Positions 26,201 through 35,630 of a DNA stretch of 46,120 bases are shown here, one piece after another. This DNA comes from Spirochaetales bacterium (lineage in GTDB: Bacteria; Spirochaetota; Spirochaetia; DSM-2461): the NCBI GenBank assembly GCA_028532905.1, contig JAQQAM010000128.1, forward strand, positions 1 to 46,120, written 5' to 3'. Below the pieces are notes generated by a model. That model was given only the letters and a program-made list of their open reading frames with translations, was not told the DNA's origin and searched no databases. Made by a program: the position numbers and the translations under genes. How positions within the stretch are numbered: the first letter of the stretch is position 1; each line of letters starts with the position of its first letter.

Positions 26201-26469
26201 GTCACATCAAAGTCGATTAGACTTTCATCAAAGGCGGCGGGCATTTCGATGACCCGGTCAACCCGGGCCGACGGGGGGCCCTTTCTCAGCCAGACACAGA
26301 AATCATCCACATCCTCCGAGGGTCCCTGCATATGAACCATGACGGAACCGTCCCGCTCATTTCTGACCCAGCCGCAGATTCCTCTGCGCCGGCCCTGCCG
26401 GCAGGTATAATAGCGGAAACCGACACCCTGAACACGGCCTGAGACTTTCAAGCGTATGACTCTATCCAC
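26194..26469 (-). CDS. acyP: Acylphosphatase
   Basis: 91 aa; LKVSGRVQGVGFRYYTCRQGRRRGICGWVRNERDGSVMVHMQGP contains the acylphosphatase signatures. Confidence 0.95.
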   Translation of the reverse strand: MDRVIRLKVSGRVQGVGFRYYTCRQGRRRGICGWVRNERDGSVMVHMQGPSEDVDDFCVWLRKGPPSARVDRVIEMPAAFDESLIDFDVTY

Positions 26470-26493
26470 CTGCCGGACCCCTTCTGTGAATGA

Positions 26494-26847
26494 TCAGGCT
26501 TCCAGAACGGCAGCCAGCTCGGATTCCAGATCGGCATAGTCATAGGGTTTGTAAAAAACCTTGAAAGGAATGGGGAACTCGGGCCGCAGAAAGCCGCTTG
26601 TGATGAATATATCCTTGTCCCGGCAGTACTGGTCCAGAAATTTGACCCAGTAGTCTCCACCCAGAATATCCATCCGGTAGTCGGTCACAATGATCTGTAT
26701 GTCCGGATGATCCAGAAGCTGCTTTATGGCTCCCACACCGTCGGAAGCAACATAGACCTTGTACCCTTTTCTCAGAAGATAATCTCTTAGTGTAAGTCTG
26801 ATGGCATCTTCGTCTTCCACAACGAGGACAGCCTTGTTTTCTGCCAT
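26494..26847 (-). CDS. Single-domain response regulator (REC only)
   Basis: 117 aa; VLVVEDEDAIRLTLRDYLLRKGYKVYVASDG...IIVTDYRMDILGG...DIFITSGF...FYKPYDYADL. Confidence 0.9.
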   Translation of the reverse strand: MAENKAVLVVEDEDAIRLTLRDYLLRKGYKVYVASDGVGAIKQLLDHPDIQIIVTDYRMDILGGDYWVKFLDQYCRDKDIFITSGFLRPEFPIPFKVFYKPYDYADLESELAAVLEA

Positions 26848-26909
26848 GCGTATCTCCTATCGTCCGGGCAATCTACCCTTGTTCACTAATCCTATTATAG
26901 CCAAAGAAC

Positions 26910-27560
26910 CTAGAAATTGTCACGGTCTAGTTTTTTTATAATGGAAGAATAGGAGAATCCTCTTCTCTGAAGTTTCCTGATAAGCTTATCCCTGTCCACA
27001 GAAGGTACGGATGTTAACTTGTCGATCAAGCGCTGAAGGCCTTCGTCAATATCCCGGTCATTCACATATTCATCTACGCAGCTGCGGGCAATACCGGAAG
27101 GGACACCCCGTTTCTGAAGACCCGCTGTGAGGGACTCTTTCCCTTCGGGGTGGGATCTGATTCGTTCTCTGAGCCAGAGGGAGGCAAAGCGCTGATCATC
27201 CAGAAACCCCAGACCGGTCAGATCATCAATGATCCGTCTCACAACAGAAGCAGGATACTCCCGCTGCAGTAGTTTCTGAGCCATCCGCCCTGAAGAATCT
27301 TCTCTGAGGGCCAGGCGGGAGGCGGCCCACTCCTTTCCTCTCACATAGGCATCCTCTTCTTTCAGGAAAAGGAGATCGTCCTCATTGAGGAGATAGCCGG
27401 GTACCCAGCTTTCCTGCAGGGGAAGGGGCATAAAAAAAGAGGAGCCCTCTGATAAAAAGACTGTAACAGTCTCTTTTCCGGAACCCCTCTTCTGCAGAGA
27501 CGCGATAGAAATATTAACGTTTTGAGAACTGGAACTTTCTACGAGCTCCCTTCTGTCCAT
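26910..27560 (-). CDS. recX: RecX-family regulatory protein
   Basis: '[91 protein letters not shown]' matches RecX three-helix repeats. The first plausible ATG (27560) lies inside rpsI. Confidence 0.8.
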   Translation of the reverse strand: MDRRELVESSSSQNVNISIASLQKRGSGKETVTVFLSEGSSFFMPLPLQESWVPGYLLNEDDLLFLKEEDAYVRGKEWAASRLALREDSSGRMAQKLLQREYPASVVRRIIDDLTGLGFLDDQRFASLWLRERIRSHPEGKESLTAGLQKRGVPSGIARSCVDEYVNDRDIDEGLQRLIDKLTSVPSVDRDKLIRKLQRRGFSYSSIIKKLDRDNF

Positions 27561-27906
27561 ATTTCTTTCTCTCAACCATTCTGGAGTCTCTTGTGAGGAA
27601 TCCGTTGGCCTTCAGAGAAGGTCTGTTGGCTTCATCAAGATCAACCAGAGCTCTGGAGATACCATGACGGCAGGCGCCAGCCTGACCGGTGATACCACCG
27701 CCTCTAACTGTAATCAGAATATCGTATTTATCGGCAGTGTCAGTTACAACAAGGGGTTCCTTGATCATAGTGACCTGCTGTTCAATGGGGAAAAACTCAG
27801 AAATGGCTTTTCCATTGACTACGATTTCGCCTTTACCCTGTCTGAAATAGACGCGGGCAGTTGCTGTTTTTCTTCTTCCGGTACCGTGTGCAAGATTTTT
27901 AATCAC
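27514..27906 (-). CDS. rpsI: 30S ribosomal protein S9
   Basis: 130 aa; [26 protein letters not shown]...[20 protein letters not shown]...[27 protein letters not shown]. Confidence 0.98.
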   Translation of the reverse strand: MIKNLAHGTGRRKTATARVYFRQGKGEIVVNGKAISEFFPIEQQVTMIKEPLVVTDTADKYDILITVRGGGITGQAGACRHGISRALVDLDEANRPSLKANGFLTRDSRMVERKKYGQKGARRKFQFSKR

Positions 27907-27918
27907 TGTTCCTCTCCC

Positions 27919-28356
27919 TTACATCTCAATCTTTACAGGCTTCTGTGCCGCATGGGGATGATCCGCACCGGCATAAACTTTGACGTTGGTAAAAAGCTTG
28001 TTACCGAGGGTTCCTTTGGGAAGCATACCCTTGATGGCTTTTTCCATGGGAGCGGTGGGCTTTCTGGCAACCAGTTTTTCATAGTTTTCAGACTTCAGTC
28101 CACCAAGATAACCTGAGTGACGATAGTACATCTTGTCAGCTTTTTTGTTACCGGTGAGGGCAGCTTCTGCGGCATTCACAACGATTACATAATCTCCCAC
28201 TTCCTGGTGGGGAGTATAGAGCGCCTTGTTTTTACCTCTCAGAATATCAGCGGCTTTTACAGCGACACGACCAAGAGGCTGACCAGCTGCATCTATGAGA
28301 TACCACTTACGCTCAATTTCATTTGGTTTAACAAATATTGTTTTCATTTTTTTCAT
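27919..28356 (-). CDS. rplM: 50S ribosomal protein L13
   Basis: 145 aa; RKWYLIDAAGQPLGRVAVKAADILRGKNKALYTPHQEVGDYVIVVNA...YYRHSGYLGGLK...MLPKGTLGNK. Confidence 0.98.
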   Translation of the reverse strand: MKKMKTIFVKPNEIERKWYLIDAAGQPLGRVAVKAADILRGKNKALYTPHQEVGDYVIVVNAAEAALTGNKKADKMYYRHSGYLGGLKSENYEKLVARKPTAPMEKAIKGMLPKGTLGNKLFTNVKVYAGADHPHAAQKPVKIEM

Positions 28357-28399
28357 CTACCTTATTAAAGGATCTTTGTTTAGTCGTAACGGGTTCGGT

Positions 28400-28428
28400 A
28401 TTTTCACACAAACCATAAAACTTGTCAA
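28400..28428 (-). promoter_or_regulatory. Candidate sigma70-type promoter of rplM-rpsI
   Basis: On the minus strand: perfect -35 TTGACA (28428-28423), 17-nt spacer, -10 GAAAAT (28405-28400). Confidence 0.5.
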
Positions 28429-28535
28429 TATGGAATTTGAGGCAACATAAGAGTTTAGGTTATTTCCGCCACAGCTGAGAAATCAGGGTGAAAAAGGATC
28501 CCTCAGGGGCCGTATCTCCCGTTCCGTCCGGCCTG

Positions 28536-28829
28536 TCAGAAACGTCTGTTCCTGAAGATGTAAAAACCGAATCCCAGGGCATAGAACAGATAGGGTACCA
28601 TCTGCAGGATTCCCAGCCACAGGGGAATCCGTCCTTCCAGATCCGGTGAGTAGGGAAGAATGGAAAGGGAGGAGAGGATTTCTATGAGAAGGACGATAAA
28701 GGAGACCAGTATACCGGTAACAATGAACAGCCAGGATTCCTCCCTGGTGCGCGACCAGACCCAAATGGCCAGAAAGGATGCGATGAAGCTGACAGCGGCT
28801 CTTCCGATTAAAAGAGATGCAGGACTCAT
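28536..28829 (-). CDS. Small integral membrane protein, unknown function
   Basis: 97 aa, about three hydrophobic helices; ATGA overlap with the upstream gene supports this frame over the overlapping 28483..28764 ORF. Confidence 0.7.
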   Translation of the reverse strand: MSPASLLIGRAAVSFIASFLAIWVWSRTREESWLFIVTGILVSFIVLLIEILSSLSILPYSPDLEGRIPLWLGILQMVPYLFYALGFGFYIFRNRRF

Positions 28830-29605
28830 GGGGCTGTTCCTCCGGGAAAGACTTTCTTCAGAACCTTCAGATCACCGCTGCTTAATTCACGGGGGATAAT
28901 GCAGGGGGACTCCCTGGAGGGAGACAAAAGTACACCCTCTTCCAGAGCCTTTTTGAAGATTCTATCATAATCATCGGCAGATCCGGTAAAAAAGCAATAG
29001 TTCCCCTGCATGGTCCACTCCTCACCGGGGGTAAACAGGGGGGCTGTTATCTCTTTCAGGGCGGCCAGCAGGGACCAGAGACTGCGGTTTATGGCAGCGG
29101 CATTGACGGGAGAGGGCAGATCCCCGGGGGGAAGCTCTCCGTCCCGGGACACAATGATCCGGCCCGCATCCAGTCCGGGAAGGGGGATAAGGATTTCCAC
29201 CTGCTCCGCCTTATCCGGCCAGGGAAGACCGGGACGCCACAGGACAAATGAGGCCTCCGGGCGGACCAGAATGTCTGATGGCCTGCCCGGTACATCCTCC
29301 CGGTCCTGCCGGCAGCTGTAATAGGCAATGTCCCTACAGCCGGCGTTCAGAAAATCGCAGAGGGCTGCGGCCGCCTTGAGCATTTTACCCTCTTCCGATG
29401 AGGGGAAAGGGGCGAAAACACCCCGGCTCAGTGTATTTTTCAGCTGCAGAGAGACTCCATCGGGACGGTGTCCCAGCCAGGCTCTTCCCCTATCCAGATA
29501 CAGGTCCAGAAAGCGTCTGCCTGAGGCATCGTACAGGTGATAGTCCCGGGCTCTCCTGATAACCGGGAGCCGTCTTAAGTTTTTATATTCCTCTGATCTG
29601 TTCAT
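28826..29605 (-). CDS. Short class-III-aminotransferase-like (GSA-aminomutase-like) protein lacking the central PLP region
   Basis: 259 aa; N-terminus 'RARDYHLYDASGRRFLDLYLDRGRAWLGHRPDGVSLQLKNTLSRG' and C-terminus 'DYDRIFKKALEEGVLLSPS' resemble class III aminotransferases, but the protein is too short and no PLP-lysine region was recognised. Confidence 0.6.
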   Translation of the reverse strand: MNRSEEYKNLRRLPVIRRARDYHLYDASGRRFLDLYLDRGRAWLGHRPDGVSLQLKNTLSRGVFAPFPSSEEGKMLKAAAALCDFLNAGCRDIAYYSCRQDREDVPGRPSDILVRPEASFVLWRPGLPWPDKAEQVEILIPLPGLDAGRIIVSRDGELPPGDLPSPVNAAAINRSLWSLLAALKEITAPLFTPGEEWTMQGNYCFFTGSADDYDRIFKKALEEGVLLSPSRESPCIIPRELSSGDLKVLKKVFPGGTAP

Positions 29606-31701
29606 TGTCCGATCTTCTCCAGCTGGTATCCGTTGAACTCGGGAAGAAAGGTCATGGAGTGTCCCGTCTCAAAGGCAACCTGAATGACAAGGTGTCCGCT
29701 GTTTTCCATATTCCGGATCACCTCGCCCACACCGTAATCGTCATGGTAGATTCTGGTTCCCGGGGGATATTCGGAGTCCGGGACTCCGGCAGCGGAAACC
29801 GGGGCTTCCCCCATCACCTCAATATGGTCTTCCGGGAGTTCCCTTAAAAAACGGCTGGGTGAGGCCTGTTCGGTCCTGCCGTAGAGCATTCGCCTGCGGC
29901 AGCTTGTGAGATACAGCTCCTTCCGGGCCCGGGTGATGCTCACATAGAACAGGCGTCTTTCCTCTTCAATTTCCTCTTCATCATCATATTCGGCGCCTCT
30001 GGGAAACAGACCGTCTTCCATTCCGGTGATAAACACACGGTCGTATTCAAGGCCCTTGGTGTTATGCATGGTAATCAGGGTCACCCGGTTGGTGTCGTTC
30101 TCTTCCTCTTCCAGTGAAGCCTGATCCAGTTCAATGAGCTCCAGAAACTCCGCCAGTCCCTCGGGGGTGGAGGGATAATCACTGGCTGCCGAAACAAGCT
30201 CCTCCAGGTTTTTCACCTTCTGGGTTCCTTCGGCCTTGTCATGGTCTCTGTAATGATCAAAGAGACCGGACTCTGTAATCAACTCCTTAAGAAACTGCCC
30301 CAGGTTTTCCTGTACAGGCATAATCTCTTTCATCTTCTGCAGCAGATCAATGAGAGAGGCCACCCCTTTGGCAGCTTTTCCCCGGATTCTCTCTTTTGCC
30401 GAAACAAGGGCTTGTTCCAGATTCACCGAAAGGAGAACGGCCCCCTCCCCTTTCAGGATTTTATTCAGAGAAACCGCACCGATCCCCCGGGCCGGCTTGT
30501 TGATAAGCCTGCGGAAGGCCACCTCGTCGGCGGGGTTGCTGAGGAATCCCAGATAGGCCAGAGAGTCTTTAACCTCTTCCCGGCTGTAGAAACTGGTGGT
30601 GCCCACCAGTCTGTAGCTGATATTGTGTTTCCGGAATACCGACTCAAACAGACGGGACTGGGCATTGGTCCTATACAGAACCGCCGACCCCGACCAGTTG
30701 CCGTCTGCCAGCTGCCGGGCACAGAACTCGGCTTCCTCGTTCTGATCGGCCAGATAGGCCAGCCGGGGTTTGACCCCCTCCTCCTGACGGGTCCACAGGC
30801 TCTTTCCCAGTCTTCCTTCATTATGTGAAACCACATGGGAGGCAACGGCCAGAATATGACCCGTAGACCGGTAATTCTCTTCCAGCTTGATGACTCTGGT
30901 GCCGGGAAAATGGTCCTGAAATCCCAGAATGTTCTCCACTTCCGCTCCCCGGAACCGGTAGATGGACTGATCGTCATCTCCCACCACACAGAGCCAGGTG
31001 CCCGGAGCCACCAGCTCCTGAAGAAGCTGAAACTGGGCTCTGTTGGAGTCCTGGTATTCATCCACGAGAACCACCTTGAACCGTTGCTGGATTCTGGTTT
31101 TCACCTCGGGGTTTTCGGCCAGCAGTTTTCTGGACAGATAGATCAGGTCACCGAAATCGGCATTCCCGATCTCTCTGAGGCGCTCTTCGTATTCTCTGTA
31201 GTACCGGGGAAACTCGTGGTCTGCGGAGATATGGGACAGATTGTCATCGGGACTGAGGCACTCATCCTTGGCCCGTGATATATTCCGGGCAATCAGCTTC
31301 AGCTCATTCCGGGGCAGATGGTCAAACAGAGTTTTCAGCAGCCCGATGGTATCGTCGTCATCATAGATACTGAAACTGCTTTTCAGACCCAGAGACGCTC
31401 CGTTCCGCCGGAGCAGCCAGGCTCCGAAGGAGTGGAAGGTGCGGATCATGGCCCCTTCGGCACCGGGAACAAGAGACTCCACCCGCTCCCTCATTTCAGC
31501 AGCCGCCTTGTTTGTAAAGGTCACCGCTAGAATGGACCAGGGGTTGAATCCCAGCTTCTCCACCAGGTAAGCGATTCGGGTTGTGATAACCCTGGTTTTA
31601 CCCGAACCGGCTCCCGCCAGTATGAGAAGGGGATCTTTTTCGTGGAGGACAGCTTCTTTCTGCTCACTGTTCAGGGCAGAGAGCCACTGGGGTTCTTTCA
31701 T
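29602..31701 (-). CDS. UvrD/Rep/PcrA superfamily 1 DNA helicase
   Basis: 699 aa; LNSEQKEAVLHEKDPLLILAGAGSGKTRVITTRIAYLV, VDEYQDSNRAQF, VVGDDDQSIYRFRGAEVENI, LEENYRST, TMHNTKGLEYDRVFI, FYVSITRARKELYL. Confidence 0.96.
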   Translation of the reverse strand: MKEPQWLSALNSEQKEAVLHEKDPLLILAGAGSGKTRVITTRIAYLVEKLGFNPWSILAVTFTNKAAAEMRERVESLVPGAEGAMIRTFHSFGAWLLRRNGASLGLKSSFSIYDDDDTIGLLKTLFDHLPRNELKLIARNISRAKDECLSPDDNLSHISADHEFPRYYREYEERLREIGNADFGDLIYLSRKLLAENPEVKTRIQQRFKVVLVDEYQDSNRAQFQLLQELVAPGTWLCVVGDDDQSIYRFRGAEVENILGFQDHFPGTRVIKLEENYRSTGHILAVASHVVSHNEGRLGKSLWTRQEEGVKPRLAYLADQNEEAEFCARQLADGNWSGSAVLYRTNAQSRLFESVFRKHNISYRLVGTTSFYSREEVKDSLAYLGFLSNPADEVAFRRLINKPARGIGAVSLNKILKGEGAVLLSVNLEQALVSAKERIRGKAAKGVASLIDLLQKMKEIMPVQENLGQFLKELITESGLFDHYRDHDKAEGTQKVKNLEELVSAASDYPSTPEGLAEFLELIELDQASLEEEENDTNRVTLITMHNTKGLEYDRVFITGMEDGLFPRGAEYDDEEEIEEERRLFYVSITRARKELYLTSCRRRMLYGRTEQASPSRFLRELPEDHIEVMGEAPVSAAGVPDSEYPPGTRIYHDDYGVGEVIRNMENSGHLVIQVAFETGHSMTFLPEFNGYQLEKIGQ

Positions 31702-33062
31702 TTCGGTTCCAGTAATACGGCTTCCAGATCGACACCGTTCCGCTTGATGATACGGGCCTGAACAATGTCTCCGGTTTCCAGACCTTCGGCCCGGAGCACC
31801 ACCAGACCATCCACTTCGGGAGCCTGAAAATAGGAACGGCTGAGGTAGAGGACCTCTCCTTCCACTTTTTCTTCGATGATCAGAGTCAGTTCCTGTCCCA
31901 CAAAGCGGTCCATCTGCTCTTCAGAGATCTGCTGCTGCAGTTCTTCCAGTTCTTCCTTCTGGCGGTTCGATTTCTTTACAGCCAGCTTTGTCCCCAGAGA
32001 GCCTCTGTAATTATAGGCTTCCGTACCCTCTTCCCGGGAGTAGACAAAAAAGCCGACCCAGTCCAGACGGGCTTCTGTAAGGAATCTCTTGAGTTCGGCA
32101 AAGGAAGCCCTGGTTTCACCGGGAAAACCGCACATTATGGAAGAGCGGATGACACCATGGGGGAAATCACTGCGGAGCTTTTCTATCAGTTTGAGGTAGG
32201 TCTCCCGGTCCCCTTTGCGGCCCATCCGCTTAAGGATGGCAGCGTCGCCGTGCTGAAAGGGGATATCAAAATAAGGGAGGAACCGTTTATCCTCTTTGAT
32301 GAGGTCCAGAATTTCCTCAGGGAAATGGTCTGGATGGATATACAGAAGCCTGAGCCAGAACTCTCCTTTCATGGAGGATATCTGCTGCAGCAGCTCGTAG
32401 AGAACCCTTTTCCCCTTGTCCAGACCGTAGTTGGCCAGATCCTGGGCCACCAGATTAATCTCAAAAACACCGTCATTCAGCAGGGTTCTGATCTCCTGCA
32501 GAATATCATCCATATCCCGGCTCTGCAGATCTCCCTTGATCAGGGGTATGGCGCAGAATTTACATCTGTTGTTGCAGCCCTCGGAGATCTTTACAAAAGC
32601 GGAGCCCTTGAAATTGAAAAAATCCTTCCGTTCGGGAACACTCAGGTCCGCCTCGGGAATATAGACCGGCTTTTCCCCTTTCAGAATTCCCGGAACCATA
32701 TCGCCTATTTTAACGGGCGCCTTGTTTCCGAAAACACCATCCAGCTCGGGTATCATATCCAGTAGATCTTTATTGTAACGCTCTGCAAAACAGCCCGCCG
32801 CCAGAATCTTCCGGTCCGGGTAGGCCTGTCTGTAATCAAAAATGGTCTGTATGGATTCTTCTTTGGCGGATTGTATGAATCCGCATGTATTAACAATTAA
32901 CAGCTCAGCCCTGTCCGGACTGTCAGAGTACTCCCATCCGGCCTGTTTAAGAGCCGCGATAATGGTTTCCGCATCAACCTGATTTTTGGAACAACCCAGG
33001 TTCTCTACATAAAAGGTTTTACTGGACAGGGAAGAGGACGAGGTCGTATTTTCCTTCATCAT
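31698..33062 (-). CDS. rimO: Ribosomal protein S12 methylthiotransferase
   Basis: 454 aa; YVENLGCSKNQVDAE, SEGCNNRCKFCAIPLIKGDLQSRDMDDILQE (radical SAM CxxxCxxC), C-terminal TRAM-like domain. Confidence 0.93.
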   Translation of the reverse strand: MMKENTTSSSSLSSKTFYVENLGCSKNQVDAETIIAALKQAGWEYSDSPDRAELLIVNTCGFIQSAKEESIQTIFDYRQAYPDRKILAAGCFAERYNKDLLDMIPELDGVFGNKAPVKIGDMVPGILKGEKPVYIPEADLSVPERKDFFNFKGSAFVKISEGCNNRCKFCAIPLIKGDLQSRDMDDILQEIRTLLNDGVFEINLVAQDLANYGLDKGKRVLYELLQQISSMKGEFWLRLLYIHPDHFPEEILDLIKEDKRFLPYFDIPFQHGDAAILKRMGRKGDRETYLKLIEKLRSDFPHGVIRSSIMCGFPGETRASFAELKRFLTEARLDWVGFFVYSREEGTEAYNYRGSLGTKLAVKKSNRQKEELEELQQQISEEQMDRFVGQELTLIIEEKVEGEVLYLSRSYFQAPEVDGLVVLRAEGLETGDIVQARIIKRNGVDLEAVLLEPK

Positions 33063-34092
33063 TCTTCACCCACTGTATGTATTTCACTGATACTTCACCG
33101 GCTCTGCCGGGAACCACATTTACACCTGAAATTTTCAGAGACACTGCGCCTCCGGAAGAGAGACCGTACAGAAGAGATTCAGAAGCGTCAAGACGGATAC
33201 GGTCGCCGTCACGATAAAATTTCTCGATAATATCCCCATTATCCGCCTGATAGCGGAACAGGCAGTATCCGCTGAACAGGACATTCAGGGTAAAATCTTC
33301 AGGAGCCAGTCTTCCGGCAAGAAGAATTGTCTCCTTCCCTTCTTCCATGACCTGTACTCCGGGAGCCGCCGTCTCTTCAGAGACCGCTTCCCGTACCACA
33401 GTCACATCTGTTCTGTGAACCGTCAGCAGGGCACCGGATTCTGAAATAGAGCTCAAACGAAAACTGATAACGGGAATGCCCTCTCCTCCGGGAAGGATTT
33501 TCTCATCCCCCGGAGCCAGTACCAGTTCGCTTCCTCCGCCCACAGGGCGGATGATCAGCTTCTTCTCTTCCACAGAGACGATCATATGCAGTTCGCCCTT
33601 CTCATAGGAGATGAGGATCTCATCCTCTGTAAAAAGATTCCACTGGGCTTCATCCTCATCCAGACGGTACTGAATGGATTCTCTTCCCACAGGTTCGGCT
33701 TCCTGTACCGCAGGTCTTTCCGCCGAGAGTCCCCGCAGGAAAAACCAGCCTCCTCCACCTCCCAGAATCAGGAGCAGAAGAACAATGACAATCAGTCTGG
33801 CCGGAACCCTGTTATGATGAGTCGTACCCACCAGTTCCTCAAGAGGAGCCGGTTCTTCGCTGATTTTATAGTTTTTATAAAGGGCTATGGTTTTTTCAGT
33901 ATCCAGGCCCAGGTATTCGGAATAGTTTCTCAGAAATCCGAGAAGATAGGTCTCTGCAGGAAAGATATCAAAGTTCTCCTCCTCCAGGGCGGTCAGATAC
34001 TCCTTGGAGATATTACTGTCCTGGGAGATCTGTTTAATGGAAGCCCCTCTGGCTTCCCGGGCTTCTCTTAATGTTTCACCAATGGATTTCAT
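33019..34092 (-). CDS. RodZ-like protein (N-terminal HTH, single TM, C-terminal domain)
   Basis: 357 aa; 'IGETLREAREARGASIKQISQDSNISKEYLTALEEENFDIFPAETYLLGFLRNYSEYLGLD', typical RodZ HTH, then TM 'LIVIVLLLLILGGGGGWFFLRG'. Confidence 0.85.
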   Translation of the reverse strand: MKSIGETLREAREARGASIKQISQDSNISKEYLTALEEENFDIFPAETYLLGFLRNYSEYLGLDTEKTIALYKNYKISEEPAPLEELVGTTHHNRVPARLIVIVLLLLILGGGGGWFFLRGLSAERPAVQEAEPVGRESIQYRLDEDEAQWNLFTEDEILISYEKGELHMIVSVEEKKLIIRPVGGGSELVLAPGDEKILPGGEGIPVISFRLSSISESGALLTVHRTDVTVVREAVSEETAAPGVQVMEEGKETILLAGRLAPEDFTLNVLFSGYCLFRYQADNGDIIEKFYRDGDRIRLDASESLLYGLSSGGAVSLKISGVNVVPGRAGEVSVKYIQWVKNDEGKYDLVLFPVQ

Positions 34093-34098
34093 AGGACC

Positions 34099-34770
34099 TC
34101 AGTTTTCCGGTTCAAAAAGAAAGTTTTCAATTGAATTCCCTTCGGGGGGACTTTTGTAATCAAATCGGGCATCGGGGATACCCTTGTTTGTCTCAAGATT
34201 GGTAAAATTGAAAACGATGCTCTCCATGGATGTGGTGATCCCTTCTATCCGGCGGATCAGATTGTTCTGACCGATAGCCAGATAAATTTCCCGGAACCCT
34301 TCACTGGTGGAGCGCCAGTTGAGCCTCAGCTTGACAACCATTTCTTCAGAACCTTCGTCCAGAGGCACTGCATTGGGTCCGGAGACATAGGCGATACTGT
34401 AGTTCCGTTTCATAAGTTCCAGTCCCTGAGAATTGGCCATCCCCGCCAGATTCGACCCCGAACCTCTACTCAGGGGCTGGACAAAGGAGACTCTGTATTC
34501 GGGAATATAGAGCTCAAGTTTTTCATCATTCACATTGAGAACCTGACCGTCGGGCTTTGAAAAATCGAGTCTCAGCTTATTGGGGTTCTTGTAGGAAATA
34601 CGGGCAACCTGTTCCTGCTTCCCCTGGGTGATCACGAGATCCCCTTCATAGTCACGGATATTTCCGTAGAAATCAGATATTCTGTCAAAATATTTTTCAG
34701 CCGTTTCCTGGGCTGCAAGAGAGCTCATACCCGCCAGCAGCAGGAAGAGTCCGGTGATTATTCTTTTCAT
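34099..34770 (-). CDS. lolA: Outer-membrane lipoprotein carrier protein LolA-like
   Basis: 223 aa from ATG 34770 with signal peptide MKRIITGLFLLLAGMSSLAAQ; 'GNIRDYEGDLVITQGKQEQVARISYKNPNKLRLDFSKPDGQVLNVNDEKLELYIPEYR' LolA-like. Confidence 0.75.
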   Translation of the reverse strand: MKRIITGLFLLLAGMSSLAAQETAEKYFDRISDFYGNIRDYEGDLVITQGKQEQVARISYKNPNKLRLDFSKPDGQVLNVNDEKLELYIPEYRVSFVQPLSRGSGSNLAGMANSQGLELMKRNYSIAYVSGPNAVPLDEGSEEMVVKLRLNWRSTSEGFREIYLAIGQNNLIRRIEGITTSMESIVFNFTNLETNKGIPDARFDYKSPPEGNSIENFLFEPEN

Positions 34771-34909
34771 GTATTGTAATATACCCCGACGGGACGGGGC
34801 GCTGTCAAGCTTTGAACAGTTTGCCGGGTTCTTCTCTCCTTCTCTTCCCATTTTGCCCCTGAGACCTTAAAATACAAATTAAAATAAACTGCAGTTGCGG
34901 AGGACAGTG

Positions 34910-35605
34910 TTGGAGAACATTCAGATACTTGATTTGGGCGGATCAATCGTTGCACCCGAAGTCATTAATACAGATTTTCTTAAGAAAATGAGAGATTTCC
35001 TGACAGCCTGGCTGGAAGAAGAGAAAGATAGAAAACTGATCCTGATTATCGGAGGGGGAGCACCGGCCAGAAAGTATCAGACAGCCTATAGAGAAACAGA
35101 TCCGTCTGCCTCAGAATCCGAACTGGACTGGATCGGCATCATGGCCACCAGGCTCAATGCCCAGCTGATGAAAGCGGTTATGGGAGACTACTGTCAGGAC
35201 CCTGTTGTCACAGATCCTACGGGGGTGAGTACAATGAAAGGCCGGGTTCTTGTGGCTGCCGGTTGGAAACCGGGATTTTCCACAGATTACGACGCTGTTC
35301 TTCTGGCGGAAAACTTCGGAGCCTCCACGATTCTGAATCTGTCCAATATAAAAAAAGTATACTCCGCCGATCCCAACCTTGATCCGGCAGCAGTTCCTCT
35401 GGACAGCCTGAGCTGGGGGGATTACCAGACCATGTGCGGAGAGACCTGGACTCCCGGAAAAAACACTCCCTTTGACCCTGTGGCCACAAAGAAAGCCAGA
35501 GAGCTTAAGCTGAAGGTGATAGCCGCCGACGGCCGCAATCTGGAAAACCTGAAGGAGATCTTCTATGACGGTGATTTTACGGGTACCGTCATCGGTCCCG
35601 AATAA
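34910..35605 (+). CDS. pyrH: Uridylate kinase (PyrH-like amino acid kinase fold)
   Basis: LDLGGSIVAPE...LILIIGGGAPARKYQTAYRE...DWIGIMATRLNAQLMKAVM...ILNLSNIKKVYSADPNLDP. Likely TTG start at 34910 with GGAGGA 6 nt upstream (ORF track starts at 34895). Confidence 0.85.
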   Translation: MENIQILDLGGSIVAPEVINTDFLKKMRDFLTAWLEEEKDRKLILIIGGGAPARKYQTAYRETDPSASESELDWIGIMATRLNAQLMKAVMGDYCQDPVVTDPTGVSTMKGRVLVAAGWKPGFSTDYDAVLLAENFGASTILNLSNIKKVYSADPNLDPAAVPLDSLSWGDYQTMCGETWTPGKNTPFDPVATKKARELKLKVIAADGRNLENLKEIFYDGDFTGTVIGPE

Positions 35606-35630
35606 AAGAAACCCTTTAGAAAGCCTTCCC

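Noticed and set aside
28483-28764. 93-aa minus-strand ORF overlapping the small membrane-protein gene
   Set aside because: The 28536..28829 frame has an ATGA coupling to the upstream gene and clear hydrophobic helices; this one is an overlapping alternate frame.
30465-31061. 198-aa minus-strand ORF overlapping the UvrD-type helicase
   Set aside because: Alternate frame on the same strand as an intact helicase gene; Arg/Trp/Pro-rich shadow frame. Not evidence of a frameshift because the helicase frame is complete.
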